From the NCBI RefSeq assembly GCF_017876095.1, contig NZ_JAGINM010000010.1, positions 1 through 64,000 of the forward strand: DNA of 64,000 bases, read 5' to 3'. A model generated the notes under the pieces. The model did not search any database and was not told the origin of the DNA. It saw only the letters and a program-made list of their open reading frames with translations. Positions 1 through 9,597 of this stretch are shown piece by piece. This stretch comes from Azospirillum agricola. Its GTDB lineage: Bacteria; Pseudomonadota; Alphaproteobacteria; Azospirillales; Azospirillaceae. Both the position numbers and the translations under genes were made by a program. Position 1 is the stretch's first letter, and each line of letters begins with the position of its first letter.

Positions 1-779
1 TCCAGCAGCCCGAGCCCCAGCCCGGTCACGATGGCGCCGAGGATCGAGCCCATGCCGCCGATCACCACCACCGCGAAGACGATGATGATCAGGTTGGAGC
101 CCATCAGCGGCGAGACCTGATAGATCGGCGCCGCCAGCACCCCGGCCAGACCGGCGAGCGCGACGCCGAAGCCGTAGGTCAGCGAGACCATCACCGGCAC
201 GTTGATGCCGAAGGCCTGGACCAGCGTCGGGTTCTCGGTGGCGGCGCGCAGGTAGGCGCCCAGCTTGGTGCGCTCGATGGCGAACCAGGTGCCGAAGCAG
301 ACGATCAGCGAGAACACCACGACCCAGCCGCGGTATGTCGGCAGGAACATGAAGCCGAGGTTGTTGCCGCCCTTGAGCAGGTCGGGGATGGGATAGGGCT
401 GGCCCGAGACGCCGTACTGGTGGCGGAAGGCGCCCTCGAAGATCAGCGCCAGACCGAAGGTCAGCAGCAGCCCGTACAGGTGGTCGACCTTGTAGAGCCG
501 GCGCAGCATCGTGCGCTCCAGCACCAGCCCGATGGCGCCGACGACGATCGGCGCGACGATCAGCGCGCCCCAGTAGCCGACGCCGACGTAGGTCAGCAGC
601 AGCCACGCCACGAAGGCGCCGACCATGTACAAGGCGCCGTGCGCCATGTTGACGACGTTCAGCATGCCGAAGATCACCGCCAGCCCGAGGCTGAGCAGCG
701 CGTAAAAGGAGCCGTTGATCAGGCCGAGCAGAAGCTGGCCGAACAGCGCCTGGGGTGGCACCCCCAGAAGTTCGAACAT
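1..779 (-). CDS. livH: Branched-chain amino acid-type ABC transporter permease LivH (partial)
   Basis: Inner-membrane permease of a HAAT-family ABC importer, cut by the left edge so only about the first 259 residues are visible. The protein is strongly hydrophobic with LivH hallmarks: an N-terminal helix with LINGSFYALLSLGLAV, the motif MLNVVNMAHGALYMVGAF, and a glycine-rich GGMGSILGAI near the cut end. It lies 16 bp downstream of livF in the order livK-livG-livF-livH; a livM partner would be expected beyond the edge. Because the importer shares regulation with an alicyclic-acid catabolic operon, its substrate may be a carboxylic acid rather than an amino acid (inference). Confidence 0.88.
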   Translation of the reverse strand, partial: MFELLGVPPQALFGQLLLGLINGSFYALLSLGLAVIFGMLNVVNMAHGALYMVGAFVAWLLLTYVGVGYWGALIVAPIVVGAIGLVLERTMLRRLYKVDHLYGLLLTFGLALIFEGAFRHQYGVSGQPYPIPDLLKGGNNLGFMFLPTYRGWVVVFSLIVCFGTWFAIERTKLGAYLRAATENPTLVQAFGINVPVMVSLTYGFGVALAGLAGVLAAPIYQVSPLMGSNLIIIVFAVVVIGGMGSILGAIVTGLGLGLL

Positions 780-795
780 GAGAAGACTCTCCCGC

Positions 796-1525
<730 letters not shown>

Positions 1526-1533
<8 letters not shown>

Positions 1534-2281
1534 GTCCGGTCCCCATGTACGCTTCCATGACCTGGGCGTTCTTCGACACCACCTCGTAGGGCCCCTCGGC
1601 GAGGATCTCGCCGCGCCGCAGCACGGTGATGGTGTCCGACAGATGCGCCACGACCGAGAGGTTGTGCTCGACCATCAGCACGGTGCGGTCGGCGGCGACG
1701 CGCTTGATCAGCGCGGCGGTGCCCTCGATGTCCTCGTGGCCCATGCCGGCCAGCGGCTCGTCGAGCAGCATGACCTCCGGGTCGAGGGCCAGCGTGGTGG
1801 CGATCTCCAGGGCGCGCTTGCGGCCGTAGGGCAGCTCGGCGGCCAGATGGTGCGCCCAGGGCGTCAGGTTGACGTCCTCGATCAGTTGCAGGGCGCGGCC
1901 GTGCAGGTCGTGCAGGCTGGCCTCCGACTTCCAGAAATGGAAGCTGGTGCCGAGCGGGCGCTGCAAGGCGACGCGGACATTCTCCAGCACGCTGAGGTGC
2001 GGGAAGACGGCCGAGATCTGGAAGGAGCGGACCAGCCCCATCAGCGCGATGTCGGCCGGCTTGGTCCGGGTGATGTCCTTCCCCTTGTAGAGGATCTGGC
2101 CGCGCGTCGGCGTCAGGAACTTGGTGAGCAGGTTGAACACCGTGCTCTTGCCGGCGCCGTTCGGGCCGATCAGCGCGTGGATGGTCCCCCGCCTCACTTG
2201 CAGGTTCACCTCCTTCACGGCCACGAAGCCCTTGAACTCCTTCGTCAGGCCACGCGCTTCCAGGATGATGTCGTCGGTCAT
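1526..2281 (-). CDS. livG: HAAT-family ABC transporter ATP-binding protein LivG
   Basis: Second ATPase of the importer, 251 residues, starting MTDDIILEARGLTKEF. Walker A is GPNGAGKS, Walker B VMLLDEPLAGM, and the H-loop lies in LMVEHNLSVV. The signature position reads LPYGRKRALEIA, the usual LivG form instead of LSGGQ. It follows livK by 23 bp and overlaps livF by 8 bp, so it belongs to the same transcript. The start is fixed by the family N-terminus; longer upstream frames run through livK in another frame. Confidence 0.92.
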
Positions 2282-2304
2282 CGGCCGCTTCCCGTGTGCG
2301 CCCG

Positions 2305-3552
2305 TCAGGACTTCTTGACCAGCGGGCAGGTGCTGCGCTCCAGCGGCTGGTAGGCGTCGTCGCCGGGGATCGGGCGCAGAACCTTGGCGAGATCCCAGGG
2401 CGACTTGACCTCCGCCGGGGCCTTGGCCTCCGCCAGATACATCTCGTGCACCATGCGGCCGTCGTCGCGGATCTTGCCGTCCTTGGCGAAGAAGTCGTTG
2501 ATCGTCACCGTGCGCAGATGCGCGCGCACCTTGTCGGCGTCGTCGGTGCCGACCGCCTTGACGGCGTTCAGGTAGGTCGTCACCGCCGAATAGGCGCCGG
2601 CCTGGATGTCGGTCGGCATGGTGCCGAAGCGCTTGAAGAAACGCTCGGAGAAGGCGCGCGTCTCGTCGTTGTAGTCCCAGTAGAAGCCGGTGGTGAACTT
2701 GACGCCCTTGGCGACGTCCGGCCCCAGCGCCTTCAGGTCGCTGAGGAACACCAGCATCGCGGCGATCGACTGGCCGCTGTTGGTCAGGCCGAACTCCTGC
2801 GCCTGTTTCAGCGCGTTGCTGAAGTCGGTGCCGGCGTTGGCCAGCGCGACGATCTCCGCGCCCGAGGACTGCGCCTGCAACAGGTAGGAGGCGAAATCGG
2901 CGCTGTTCAGCGGGTGGCGGACGCCGCCGACCACGGTGCCGCCCATCGCCTTCACCACGTCGGTGGTGTTCTTCTCCAGAGAATGGCCGAAGGCGTAGTC
3001 GGCGGTCAGGAAGAACCAGCGCTTGCCGCCTTCCTCCACCACGGCGCGCCCGGTGCCGGTCGCCAGCGCGTAGGTGTCGTAGACATAGTGGATGCCGTAG
3101 GGCGAGCATTCCGCGTTGGTCAGCGCGGTGGAGGCGGAACCGGCGGCGATGGTGATGCGCTTGCGCTCGGCCCCCAGCTTCTGGATGGCGATGGCCGAGG
3201 CGGAATCGGTGGATTCCAGCACCATGTCGACCTTGTCCTGGTCGAACCAGCGGCGCACGGTGGAGGAGGTGATGTCGACCTTGTTCTGGTAGTCGGCGGA
3301 GACGATCTCGATCGGCTTGCCGAGCACGGTGCCGCCGAAATCCTCGGCCGCCATCTGCGAGGCGACGACGACCGCCTTGCCGCCGTTGCCGGAATAGACG
3401 CCGGTCATGTCGACGATGACGCCGATCTTCACGGCGTCGTCCGAGACGGCCGTGGCCGGCGTTTGGGACTGGGCAATGGCAACTCCCGTGAACGCCATCG
3501 TCACGGCCAGCGCGGCGGTGGCGGCGGAGAGCATGAGGGGCTTCTTGGACAT
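2305..3552 (-). CDS. livK: HAAT-family ABC transporter periplasmic substrate-binding protein
   Basis: Periplasmic binding protein of 415 residues and first gene of the transporter operon. A cleavable signal peptide is visible (MSKKPLMLSAATAALAVTMA followed by VAIAQS). The mature part matches the Peripla_BP_6 type: VKIGVIVDMTGVYSGNGG, then TSSTVRRWFDQDKVDMVLESTDSA and the hinge-region motif FFLTADYAFGHSLE. Members of this class linked to catabolic clusters often bind aromatic or alicyclic acids rather than Leu/Ile/Val; the ligand cannot be read from sequence. Transcription probably starts from the sigma-54 promoter about 105 bp upstream. Confidence 0.88.
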   Translation of the reverse strand: MSKKPLMLSAATAALAVTMAFTGVAIAQSQTPATAVSDDAVKIGVIVDMTGVYSGNGGKAVVVASQMAAEDFGGTVLGKPIEIVSADYQNKVDITSSTVRRWFDQDKVDMVLESTDSASAIAIQKLGAERKRITIAAGSASTALTNAECSPYGIHYVYDTYALATGTGRAVVEEGGKRWFFLTADYAFGHSLEKNTTDVVKAMGGTVVGGVRHPLNSADFASYLLQAQSSGAEIVALANAGTDFSNALKQAQEFGLTNSGQSIAAMLVFLSDLKALGPDVAKGVKFTTGFYWDYNDETRAFSERFFKRFGTMPTDIQAGAYSAVTTYLNAVKAVGTDDADKVRAHLRTVTINDFFAKDGKIRDDGRMVHEMYLAEAKAPAEVKSPWDLAKVLRPIPGDDAYQPLERSTCPLVKKS

Positions 3553-3657
3553 AGGGGGCCTCCCGAACGGCGATTTTGATTGGGATGAGCCTGTCTCCGC
3601 GTCGGGTGTCGCGCAGGGGCGCGGACGGCGGACGGACAGGCTGTCGAGAGGGCTGTC

Positions 3658-3672
3658 GCAAAGCCCGTGCCA
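3658..3672 (-). promoter_or_regulatory. Sigma-54 (-24/-12) promoter of livK operon
   Basis: Read on the minus strand the site is TGGCACGGGCTTTGC. This has the consensus -24 box TGGCACG, a 4-base spacer and the -12 box TTGC, with the invariant GG and GC at the required 10-base separation. It ends about 105 bp before the livK ATG and points at it. The surrounding gap (3553-3914) holds this promoter, a 23-bp element shared with the divergent operon, and no gene. Confidence 0.85.
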
Positions 3673-3720
3673 ACCCGTGAAAGCGTGGAATGCCGCCGCG
3701 AAACACACAGTCAGCGTCGC

Positions 3721-3743
3721 GAACAGTGTTGCCGGGAAACACA
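3721..3743 (-). promoter_or_regulatory. Probable activator binding site (UAS) upstream of livK
   Basis: On the minus strand this 23-bp site reads TGTGTTT, seven bases, ACACTGT, then TC. It matches the plus-strand site at 5684-5706 at 19 of 23 positions. It contains the inverted repeat GTGTT-N7-AACAC. It lies about 70 bp upstream of the livK -12 box, and a half-site (TGTGTTTCG) is at about 3699-3707. The sigma-54 activator encoded between the two sites is the natural candidate to bind it (inference). Confidence 0.6.
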
Positions 3744-3914
3744 ATGTCCTTGGCGAGGACACCGGCGGGAGCGCCGCCGTGTCCTCGGAAGACGGTCCGG
3801 AAGACAGAGCCTTTGTGGGGCCCCGCTTGACGGTCCTTTCTTCCCAAGCATCGTCAAGCCCGGCCATCGAGGCGGAGGCCATTCTCCACGGGTGTCGTCT
3901 CCATCGACAGGCGC

Positions 3915-5588
3915 CTATGCCTGCTCCTCGATCAGCCGCAGCCGCTTGTAGAGGTAGGAGCGCGAGATCCCCAGCTCCTCCGCCGCGCGCTTCTTGTTGC
4001 CGTCGTGACGCTTCAGCGCATCGCGGATCAGCGATTCCTCGACGTTCTCGACGGCGGAGCGCATGTCGGCGCTTCCACCGGACGGCACGGCGGCGGCCGG
4101 TTCGGGCGCCACGGCCGGGGGCGGCACCACCACCGACGGCATGCCCGGCAGGGCCGAGGGGCGGAAATCCTCGACCCGGATCGTCGTCCCGTCGGAGAAG
4201 ATCGCCGCGCGCTCCACCTCGTGCAGAAGCTGCCGCACGTTGCCCGGCCATTTCAGCGATTGCAGGTAGCCGTAGACCTTGTCGTCGACGAAACGGACGT
4301 TGCTGCGGTTGCGGCTGGACAGCCCGGCGAGGAAGCCCTGGACGATCGCCGGAATGTCCTCCAGCCGTTCGCGCAGGGGCGGCAGCCGCAGGGTGACCGG
4401 GCTGATGCGGTAATAGAGATCGAGCCGGAACTTCTCGCTCTGGATCATCTGGCCGAGATCGCGGTTGGTCGCCGACACCAGCCGGAAATCGGAAAAGCGC
4501 TGCTGCTCGCCGCCGACCCGTTCGAACACGCCGTCCTGGAGGATGCGCAGCAGCTTGACCTGGAGGTCGAGCGGCATGTCGCCGACCTCGTCGAGGAACA
4601 GCGTGCTCTTGTGCGCGGACTCGAACTTGCCCTTGCGGCCCTTCCGCTCGGCCCCGGTGAAGGCGCCGGGCTCGTAGCCGAACAGCTCGCTCTCGGCGAG
4701 GCTGGCGGGCAGCGCCGCCGAGTTCACCATCACCATCGGCCGGCCGTGGCGGGCGCTCAGGCTGTGGAGCGCGTTGGCCACCAATTCCTTGCCGGTGCCG
4801 CTCTCGCCGATCAGCAGCACCGGGACGTCGAGCGGCGCCACCTTGGCGATGTCGGCCTTCAGCTGGCGGATGGCGTCGCTGGTGCCGATGATCTGCTCGA
4901 TCCCGGTGGAGCGGGTGCGCAGGCCGGTCAGCTCGCGCTTGTACTGGGCGATCTCGTCGCGCAGCCGGTTGACCTCCAGGCTGAGCTGCTGGAGCTGCTC
5001 CGGCGCCTTGAACATCACCTGCCCGATGGCGCCGACCACCGCGCCGTCCTCGACGATCGGGATGCGGCTGACGACGCGGGTGACGCCGCGCATCTGCTGG
5101 ACCCGGCCGATCTCGGCCTTGCCGGTGCGGACGATCTCGTGCAGGCGGGTGTTCTCGATCACCTCGGTCACCGGCTTGCCGGCCGCCTCGCCGGTGCCGA
5201 GCCGGAAGAAGCCCTCATGGACCGGGCTGATGAAGCGGACCTTCGCCTCGTGATCGACGACCGTCATGCCCTCGTAGGGGCTGCTGACCAGATGGTTGAG
5301 GATGCTGTAGGCAAAATCGACGCTGCCGATGAAGTCGAGCAGCGTGTCCTCCCGCTGGCCCCGGTGAATGAGGAACAGCGTCGCGTCGGCGCCGCGCCAG
5401 CCGAGCACGGTGCAGCGCGCGCCGTCCAGCTCGATCCCGAACAGCCGCCGCGTCCCCAGCTGGCCGCGCAGCCCCGTCAGCCGCTCCTGCACATCGGCCC
5501 GGGCGCCCAGTCCGGTCTGAAACTTTACGTTGCTTTGGCCGTCGAGGACCAGCAGGCCGGCCTCGGCCGGGTCGTGCGTTTCGCTCAT
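3915..5588 (-). CDS. Sigma-54-dependent PAS-domain transcriptional activator
   Basis: Enhancer-binding protein of 557 residues. Order: N-terminal region (about 1-100) of no recognised family, PAS-like sensor domain (about 105-205), a short coiled-coil linker (VNRLRDEIAQYKRELTGLR), then the AAA+ sigma-54 domain. That domain has Walker A GESGTGKE, an intact GAFTGA loop, Walker B TLFLDEVGD and an arginine-finger region. A Fis-type helix-turn-helix ends the protein (KRAAEELGISRSYLYKRL). The ATG at 5588 has AAAGG 8 bases upstream. Position between two sigma-54 promoters, each with the same upstream element, indicates that it activates both the transporter and the catabolic operon. The inducer is unknown; a CoA thioester or the free acid sensed by the N-terminal or PAS region is plausible. 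Confidence 0.9.
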   Translation of the reverse strand: MSETHDPAEAGLLVLDGQSNVKFQTGLGARADVQERLTGLRGQLGTRRLFGIELDGARCTVLGWRGADATLFLIHRGQREDTLLDFIGSVDFAYSILNHLVSSPYEGMTVVDHEAKVRFISPVHEGFFRLGTGEAAGKPVTEVIENTRLHEIVRTGKAEIGRVQQMRGVTRVVSRIPIVEDGAVVGAIGQVMFKAPEQLQQLSLEVNRLRDEIAQYKRELTGLRTRSTGIEQIIGTSDAIRQLKADIAKVAPLDVPVLLIGESGTGKELVANALHSLSARHGRPMVMVNSAALPASLAESELFGYEPGAFTGAERKGRKGKFESAHKSTLFLDEVGDMPLDLQVKLLRILQDGVFERVGGEQQRFSDFRLVSATNRDLGQMIQSEKFRLDLYYRISPVTLRLPPLRERLEDIPAIVQGFLAGLSSRNRSNVRFVDDKVYGYLQSLKWPGNVRQLLHEVERAAIFSDGTTIRVEDFRPSALPGMPSVVVPPPAVAPEPAAAVPSGGSADMRSAVENVEESLIRDALKRHDGNKKRAAEELGISRSYLYKRLRLIEEQA

Positions 5589-5683
5589 CGGAATGCCTTT
5601 GTTCGTCCGCCGCCGGGCGGTGTCGTTGGCCCATCCTAAGCACAGCCACTGTCCCCTGTGAACACATATTGTTGGCGTACCGG

Positions 5684-5706
5684 TGTGTTTGCCGACTACA
5701 CTGTCC
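5684..5706 (+). promoter_or_regulatory. Probable activator binding site (UAS) upstream of the CHC operon
   Basis: A 23-bp element reading TGTGTTT, seven bases (GCCGACT), ACACTGT, then CC. It matches the minus-strand site at 3721-3743 in 19 of 23 positions, including both outer heptamers. The right part CACTGTCC recurs at 5647-5654, next to a palindromic TGTGAACACA (5657-5666). The element is about 100 bp upstream of the -12 box of the sigma-54 promoter, a normal enhancer distance. Confidence 0.6.
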
Positions 5707-5785
5707 AGGGAACGGCCGGATGGCCGGCTCGTCGCGTTACAGAAGAGTTCAGGAAAATTCAAAGGCTTGCTGAAAAATCCGGAAC

Positions 5786-5801
5786 TGGCACGGCGGTTGC
5801 T
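5786..5801 (+). promoter_or_regulatory. Sigma-54 (-24/-12) promoter of the CHC catabolic operon
   Basis: The sequence TGGCACGGCGGTTGCT is a perfect match to TGGCACG-N4-TTGCW. It lies 40 bp upstream of the ATG at 5841, so the transcript should start near 5812. All twelve catabolic genes up to 18923 lie on the same strand with small gaps or overlaps and could be read from this promoter. Confidence 0.88.
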
Positions 5802-5840
5802 ATCATCCGTTCGACCAACAAGCCGGAACAGCGAGACACC

Positions 5841-7076
5841 ATGCTTCCGATGGACACTCTTCCCGACGCGCCCGACGCCGCCCCGTTCGGGATGCTGGCC
5901 GGCGTCCGGGTGCTGGACCTGACCACCTCCGTCGCCGGCCCCTACGCATCACAACTCCTGGGCGATTTTGGCGCCGACGTCATCAAGGTCGAGCGGCCGG
6001 GGCACGGCGACGATGCCCGCGCCTGGGGCCCCCCCTTTCTCAACGGGGAATCCCTGTGGTTCCTCAGCGTCAACCGCAACAAGCGCAGCCTCACGCTCGA
6101 CTACACGCGGCCGGAGGGGCGGGCGATCCTGTTCGACCTCGCCCGCCACGCCGACGTGGTGGTCGTCAACATGGTCCAGCGCACGCAGGACAAGCTGGGC
6201 ATCAGCTACGAAACGCTGTCGGCGGTGAAGCCGGAGCTGATCGTCGCCTCGATCACCGGCTTCGGCCTGAAGGGCAAGCGCGCCGACCTGCCCTGCTACG
6301 ACCTGATCGCCGAGGGCTACAGCGGCGTCATGGACCTGACCGGCGAGCCGGACACGCCGCCGCAGAAGGTCGGCACCCCGGCGGCCGACATGCTGGCCGG
6401 GCAGGACGCCGCGCTGGCGGTCTGCGCCGCGCTGCTGGAGCGCGCGCGCACCGGGCGCGGCCGCAAGATCGACGTTTCGCTGGTCGAGAGCATGACCCGC
6501 TTCATGACCCCGCGCGTCGCCACCTACCTGGGATCGGGCGAGCTGCCGCGGCGCTCGGGCGGGCGCGACAGCGTGATCGCCGTCTATCAGGTCTTCGACA
6601 CCGCCGACCGGCCGATGACCGTCGGGCTCGGCAACGACGGCATCTGGCGCCGCTTCTGCACGGCGCTCGGTCAGCCGGACTGGGCGGCCGAGCCGCGCTA
6701 TGGCAGCAACGCCCACCGCCGCGAGGCGCGGCCGGAGATCGTCGCCGGCATCCAGGAGCGCCTGCGCGCCCGCCCGCGCGCCGAATGGCTGGCGCTGCTG
6801 GCCGAGGCGAAGGTGCCGGCCGGGCCGATCAACCGGCTGGACGAGGTGGCGGCCGACCCCGACCTGCTGGAGCGCGGCCTGTTCTACGCCCTGCCCCACG
6901 GCGCCGACGGCGGCTCCTGCCCGCAGGTCAACCTCGGCATCCACGTCGACGGCGCCCCGGCGGCCCCCCGCCTGCCGCCGCCCCGCCTGGGCGAGCACAC
7001 GCGGGCCATCCTGGGAGAGCTGGTCGGCTGTGCCGAGACGGATCTCGCCAGCCTGTCCGCCGCCGGCATCATCTGA
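5841..7076 (+). CDS. CaiB/BaiF family (class III) CoA-transferase
   Basis: Family III CoA-transferase, 411 residues from the ATG at 5841. It should transfer CoA between a dicarboxylate or other acyl-CoA donor and a carboxylic acid in the cytoplasm. N-terminal motif GVRVLDLTTSVAGPYASQLLGDFGADVIKVERPG is classic for the family; the probable catalytic aspartate is in PAADMLAGQDAAL. First gene of the sigma-54 operon, 34 bp before the BadI-like gene. It could activate the growth substrate as an alternative to the ligase, or act on pimeloyl-CoA or an intermediate; sequence does not decide. A second family member is at 13849. Confidence 0.87.
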   Translation: MLPMDTLPDAPDAAPFGMLAGVRVLDLTTSVAGPYASQLLGDFGADVIKVERPGHGDDARAWGPPFLNGESLWFLSVNRNKRSLTLDYTRPEGRAILFDLARHADVVVVNMVQRTQDKLGISYETLSAVKPELIVASITGFGLKGKRADLPCYDLIAEGYSGVMDLTGEPDTPPQKVGTPAADMLAGQDAALAVCAALLERARTGRGRKIDVSLVESMTRFMTPRVATYLGSGELPRRSGGRDSVIAVYQVFDTADRPMTVGLGNDGIWRRFCTALGQPDWAAEPRYGSNAHRREARPEIVAGIQERLRARPRAEWLALLAEAKVPAGPINRLDEVAADPDLLERGLFYALPHGADGGSCPQVNLGIHVDGAPAAPRLPPPRLGEHTRAILGELVGCAETDLASLSAAGII

Positions 7077-7110
7077 CCACCGACACCACGAACGAACGGA
7101 AACGCGAGCC

Positions 7111-7890
7111 ATGGCCTACGACACCATCCTCTACGCCGAAGACGGCCCCGTCGGCACCCTGACGCTGAACCGTCCCGAGGACGGCAACATGTTCAACGTC
7201 ACCATGTGCCACGAGATCCGCGACTGCATCAACGAGGTGCGGCGCGAGACGCGGACCCGCGTGCTGGTCATCACCGGCGCCGGCGACCGGTTCTTCTGCA
7301 CCGGCGGCCGCAAGGACGGCATGGAGGAGTCGCAGCTCTACGCCGGCGTGCTGCCGACGCTGGAGATGTACGAGAGCATCGAGAAGCTGCAAAAGCCGGT
7401 CATCGCCTCGGTCAACGGCTTCGCGGTCGGCGGCGGCAACGTCTTGCAGATGGTCTGCGACCTGACCATCGCCGCCGACACCGCCGTGTTCCGGCAGGTC
7501 GGCCCGATGGTCGGCAGCTTCGACGCCGGCTACGGCACCTGGTATCTGGAGGATCTGGTCGGCAAGAAGCGGGCGAAGGACATCTGGTTCCGCAACCCGA
7601 AGATGACGGCCGCCAAGGCCGCCGAGATCGGCCTGATCAACGAGGTCGTCCCCGCCGCCGAGCTGAAGGCCGCCACCCGCGCCATGGCGCTGGAGATCGC
7701 CGACCGCGGCGCCTTCGCGCTCGCCTCGCTGAAGGCCGCCTTCAACGCCCGCCACAACGGCGTCAGCGGCCTGTCGCGCATGGCGCACGACCTGCTGCTG
7801 CGCGGCTATCTGGAGACCGACGAGGCGCACGAGCTGGCCGCCTCCTTCGCCGAGCGCCGCAAGCCGGACGCCGACAAGTTCGGCCACTGA
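7111..7890 (+). CDS. badI: 2-ketocyclohexanecarboxyl-CoA hydrolase (BadI-like, crotonase family)
   Basis: Crotonase-fold enzyme of 259 residues. Its best fit is BadI, which hydrolytically opens the ring of 2-ketocyclohexanecarboxyl-CoA to pimeloyl-CoA. It has the BadI/MenB signature rather than that of simple hydratases: GAGDRFFCTGG, then GFAVGGGNVLQMVCDLTIAAD (oxyanion region), QVGPMVGSFDAGYGT, and GKKRAKDIWF. The S-x-D-x-GYG motif carries the MenB/BadI active-site Ser and Asp. MenB itself (naphthoate synthesis) is unlikely because no menaquinone genes are nearby and the neighbours supply the other four CHC-pathway activities. Length matches BadI (about 260). Confidence 0.8.
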   Translation: MAYDTILYAEDGPVGTLTLNRPEDGNMFNVTMCHEIRDCINEVRRETRTRVLVITGAGDRFFCTGGRKDGMEESQLYAGVLPTLEMYESIEKLQKPVIASVNGFAVGGGNVLQMVCDLTIAADTAVFRQVGPMVGSFDAGYGTWYLEDLVGKKRAKDIWFRNPKMTAAKAAEIGLINEVVPAAELKAATRAMALEIADRGAFALASLKAAFNARHNGVSGLSRMAHDLLLRGYLETDEAHELAASFAERRKPDADKFGH

Positions 7891-7917
7891 GACCGCAAGG
7901 CTAGGGAGATCACCGTC

Positions 7918-9597
7918 GTGAACACCGTCCTCACGCTCCACGACCCCGCGCTGGCGGCGGGCTACAAGGCGGCCGGCATCTGGCGCGGCGAGACGCTGTA
8001 CGGCCTGCTCGCCCGCCGCGCCGCCGAACGGCCGGACCGCTTCGCGCTGCGCGACGGCGTCCGCCGGCTGACCTGGGCGCAGCTGCTGTCCTGGGTCGAC
8101 AGCGTCGCCGACGACCTCGACGAGGGCGGCATCCGGCGCGGCCAGCGCGTGTCGGTCTGGCTGCCCAACCGGGTCGAAGCGGTGGTGGTCTTCCTCGCCT
8201 GCTCGCGCAACGGCTATGTCTGCAACCCGTCGCTGCACCAGAACTACACGGTCGCCGAGATCGCCGGGCTGCTGGAGCGCATCGACGCCGCCGCCTTCTT
8301 CGGCCAGACCGGCTACGGGGCGGACGCGCAGACCGCCGACGTCTTCGCCGCCGCGCGCAACCTGCCCTCGATGAAGCGCATCCACCGGCTGGAGCCCTAC
8401 GGCGACCGCTGGAGCGGCGCCGACCTGCCCTTCCCGCCGCTGGAGCCGCGCCGCCCGGTCCACGCCGAGCCGGTGGCCAACGCCGACAAGATCGTCTATC
8501 TCGCCTTCACCTCCGGCACGACGGGCGCGCCGAAGGCGGTCATGCACTCCGACAACACGCTGCTGGCCAACGGCCGGGCGATGGTCGAGGACTGGGGCCA
8601 CGGGCCGGACACCATCCTGCTCAGCCTCAGCCCGATGAGCCACCACATCGGCACCGTCGCGCTGGAGCAGGCGCTGGCCGCCGGCTGCGAGCTGGTGGTC
8701 AACGACCCGCCGGCCGGGCTGAAGCCGCTGGATTGGATCCTGGAGACCGGCGCCACCTACATCATGGGCGTGCCGACCCACGCCATCGACATCCTGGCCG
8801 ATGTCCGCCGCCGGGGCATGGAGAGGCTGGGCGCCGTGACGATCTTCTACATGGCCGGGTCGCCGATCCCGCAGGAGACCGCGCGCGGCTTCCTGGCGCT
8901 CGGCATCCAGCCGCAGAACATCTACGGCATGACGGAGAACGGGTCGCACCAGTACACCCGGCCCGACGACGACGTCGACACCATCGTCGGCACCTGCGGG
9001 CGCGCCTGCAACGCCTATGAGGTGAGGATCTGGAAGCAGGATGCGCCGGACGTCGAGGCCGCCCCCGGCGAGATCGGCGAGATCGGCGGGCGCGGCGGCT
9101 GCCTGATGCTGGGCTATTTCGACAACCAGCGCGCCACCGAGACCTCCTTCAACCGGCAGGGCTGGTTCATGAGCGGCGATCTCGGCCGCTTCGACGCCAA
9201 GGGCAATCTGGAGATCGTCGGCCGCAAGAAGGATCTCATCATCCGCGGCGGCCACAACATCCACCCGTCGCGCATCGAGGATCTGGCGAAGACCCACCCG
9301 GCCGTGCTGATCGCCGCCGCCATCCCGGTGGCCGACGAGCGGCTCGGCGAGAAGGTCTGCCTGATCCTGTCGGTCGAGGGCACGCCGCCGACGCCCAAGG
9401 CGATCCTGACCCATCTGTTCGAGGCCGGCCTGTCGAAATACGACATGCCCGAATATCTGGCGATCACCGGCGATTTCCCGATGACGCCGAGCGGCAAGAT
9501 CCTCAAGCGCGGCCTGATCGACTGGGTCAAGAGCGGCAAGCTGCAACCAACCCCGGTGCGCTGGACGGCCCCAACACTCTCGAAGGAACCCACCTGA
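7918..9597 (+). CDS. aliA: Acyl-CoA synthetase, probable cyclohexanecarboxylate-CoA ligase (AliA-like)
   Basis: AMP-forming acyl-CoA ligase, 559 residues, starting at GTG 7918 with AGGGAGA 8 bases upstream. The P-loop is LAFTSGTTGAPKAVM, the A5 region IYGMTENG, the A7 motif SGDLGRFDAKGNLEIVGRKKD, and the C-terminal catalytic lysine is in TPSGKILKRG. It would convert the free acid plus CoA and ATP to the CoA thioester. Its place directly after badI and before badK/badH/aliB homologues makes an alicyclic acid such as cyclohexanecarboxylate the best substrate guess; family membership alone would also allow medium-chain or aromatic acids. It overlaps the next gene by one base. Confidence 0.78.
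   Translation: MNTVLTLHDPALAAGYKAAGIWRGETLYGLLARRAAERPDRFALRDGVRRLTWAQLLSWVDSVADDLDEGGIRRGQRVSVWLPNRVEAVVVFLACSRNGYVCNPSLHQNYTVAEIAGLLERIDAAAFFGQTGYGADAQTADVFAAARNLPSMKRIHRLEPYGDRWSGADLPFPPLEPRRPVHAEPVANADKIVYLAFTSGTTGAPKAVMHSDNTLLANGRAMVEDWGHGPDTILLSLSPMSHHIGTVALEQALAAGCELVVNDPPAGLKPLDWILETGATYIMGVPTHAIDILADVRRRGMERLGAVTIFYMAGSPIPQETARGFLALGIQPQNIYGMTENGSHQYTRPDDDVDTIVGTCGRACNAYEVRIWKQDAPDVEAAPGEIGEIGGRGGCLMLGYFDNQRATETSFNRQGWFMSGDLGRFDAKGNLEIVGRKKDLIIRGGHNIHPSRIEDLAKTHPAVLIAAAIPVADERLGEKVCLILSVEGTPPTPKAILTHLFEAGLSKYDMPEYLAITGDFPMTPSGKILKRGLIDWVKSGKLQPTPVRWTAPTLSKEPT

Noticed and set aside
5658..5840. N-terminal extension of the first CoA-transferase back to 5658
   Set aside because: It would translate through the UAS and the sigma-54 promoter, and the family N-terminus begins after the ATG at 5841.
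7069..9546. Long antisense open frame (825 codons) opposite the badI/aliA genes
   Set aside because: Typical shadow frame in high-GC DNA: low-complexity Ala/Gly/Arg/Asp/His composition and no domain, while the plus strand encodes two clear enzymes.
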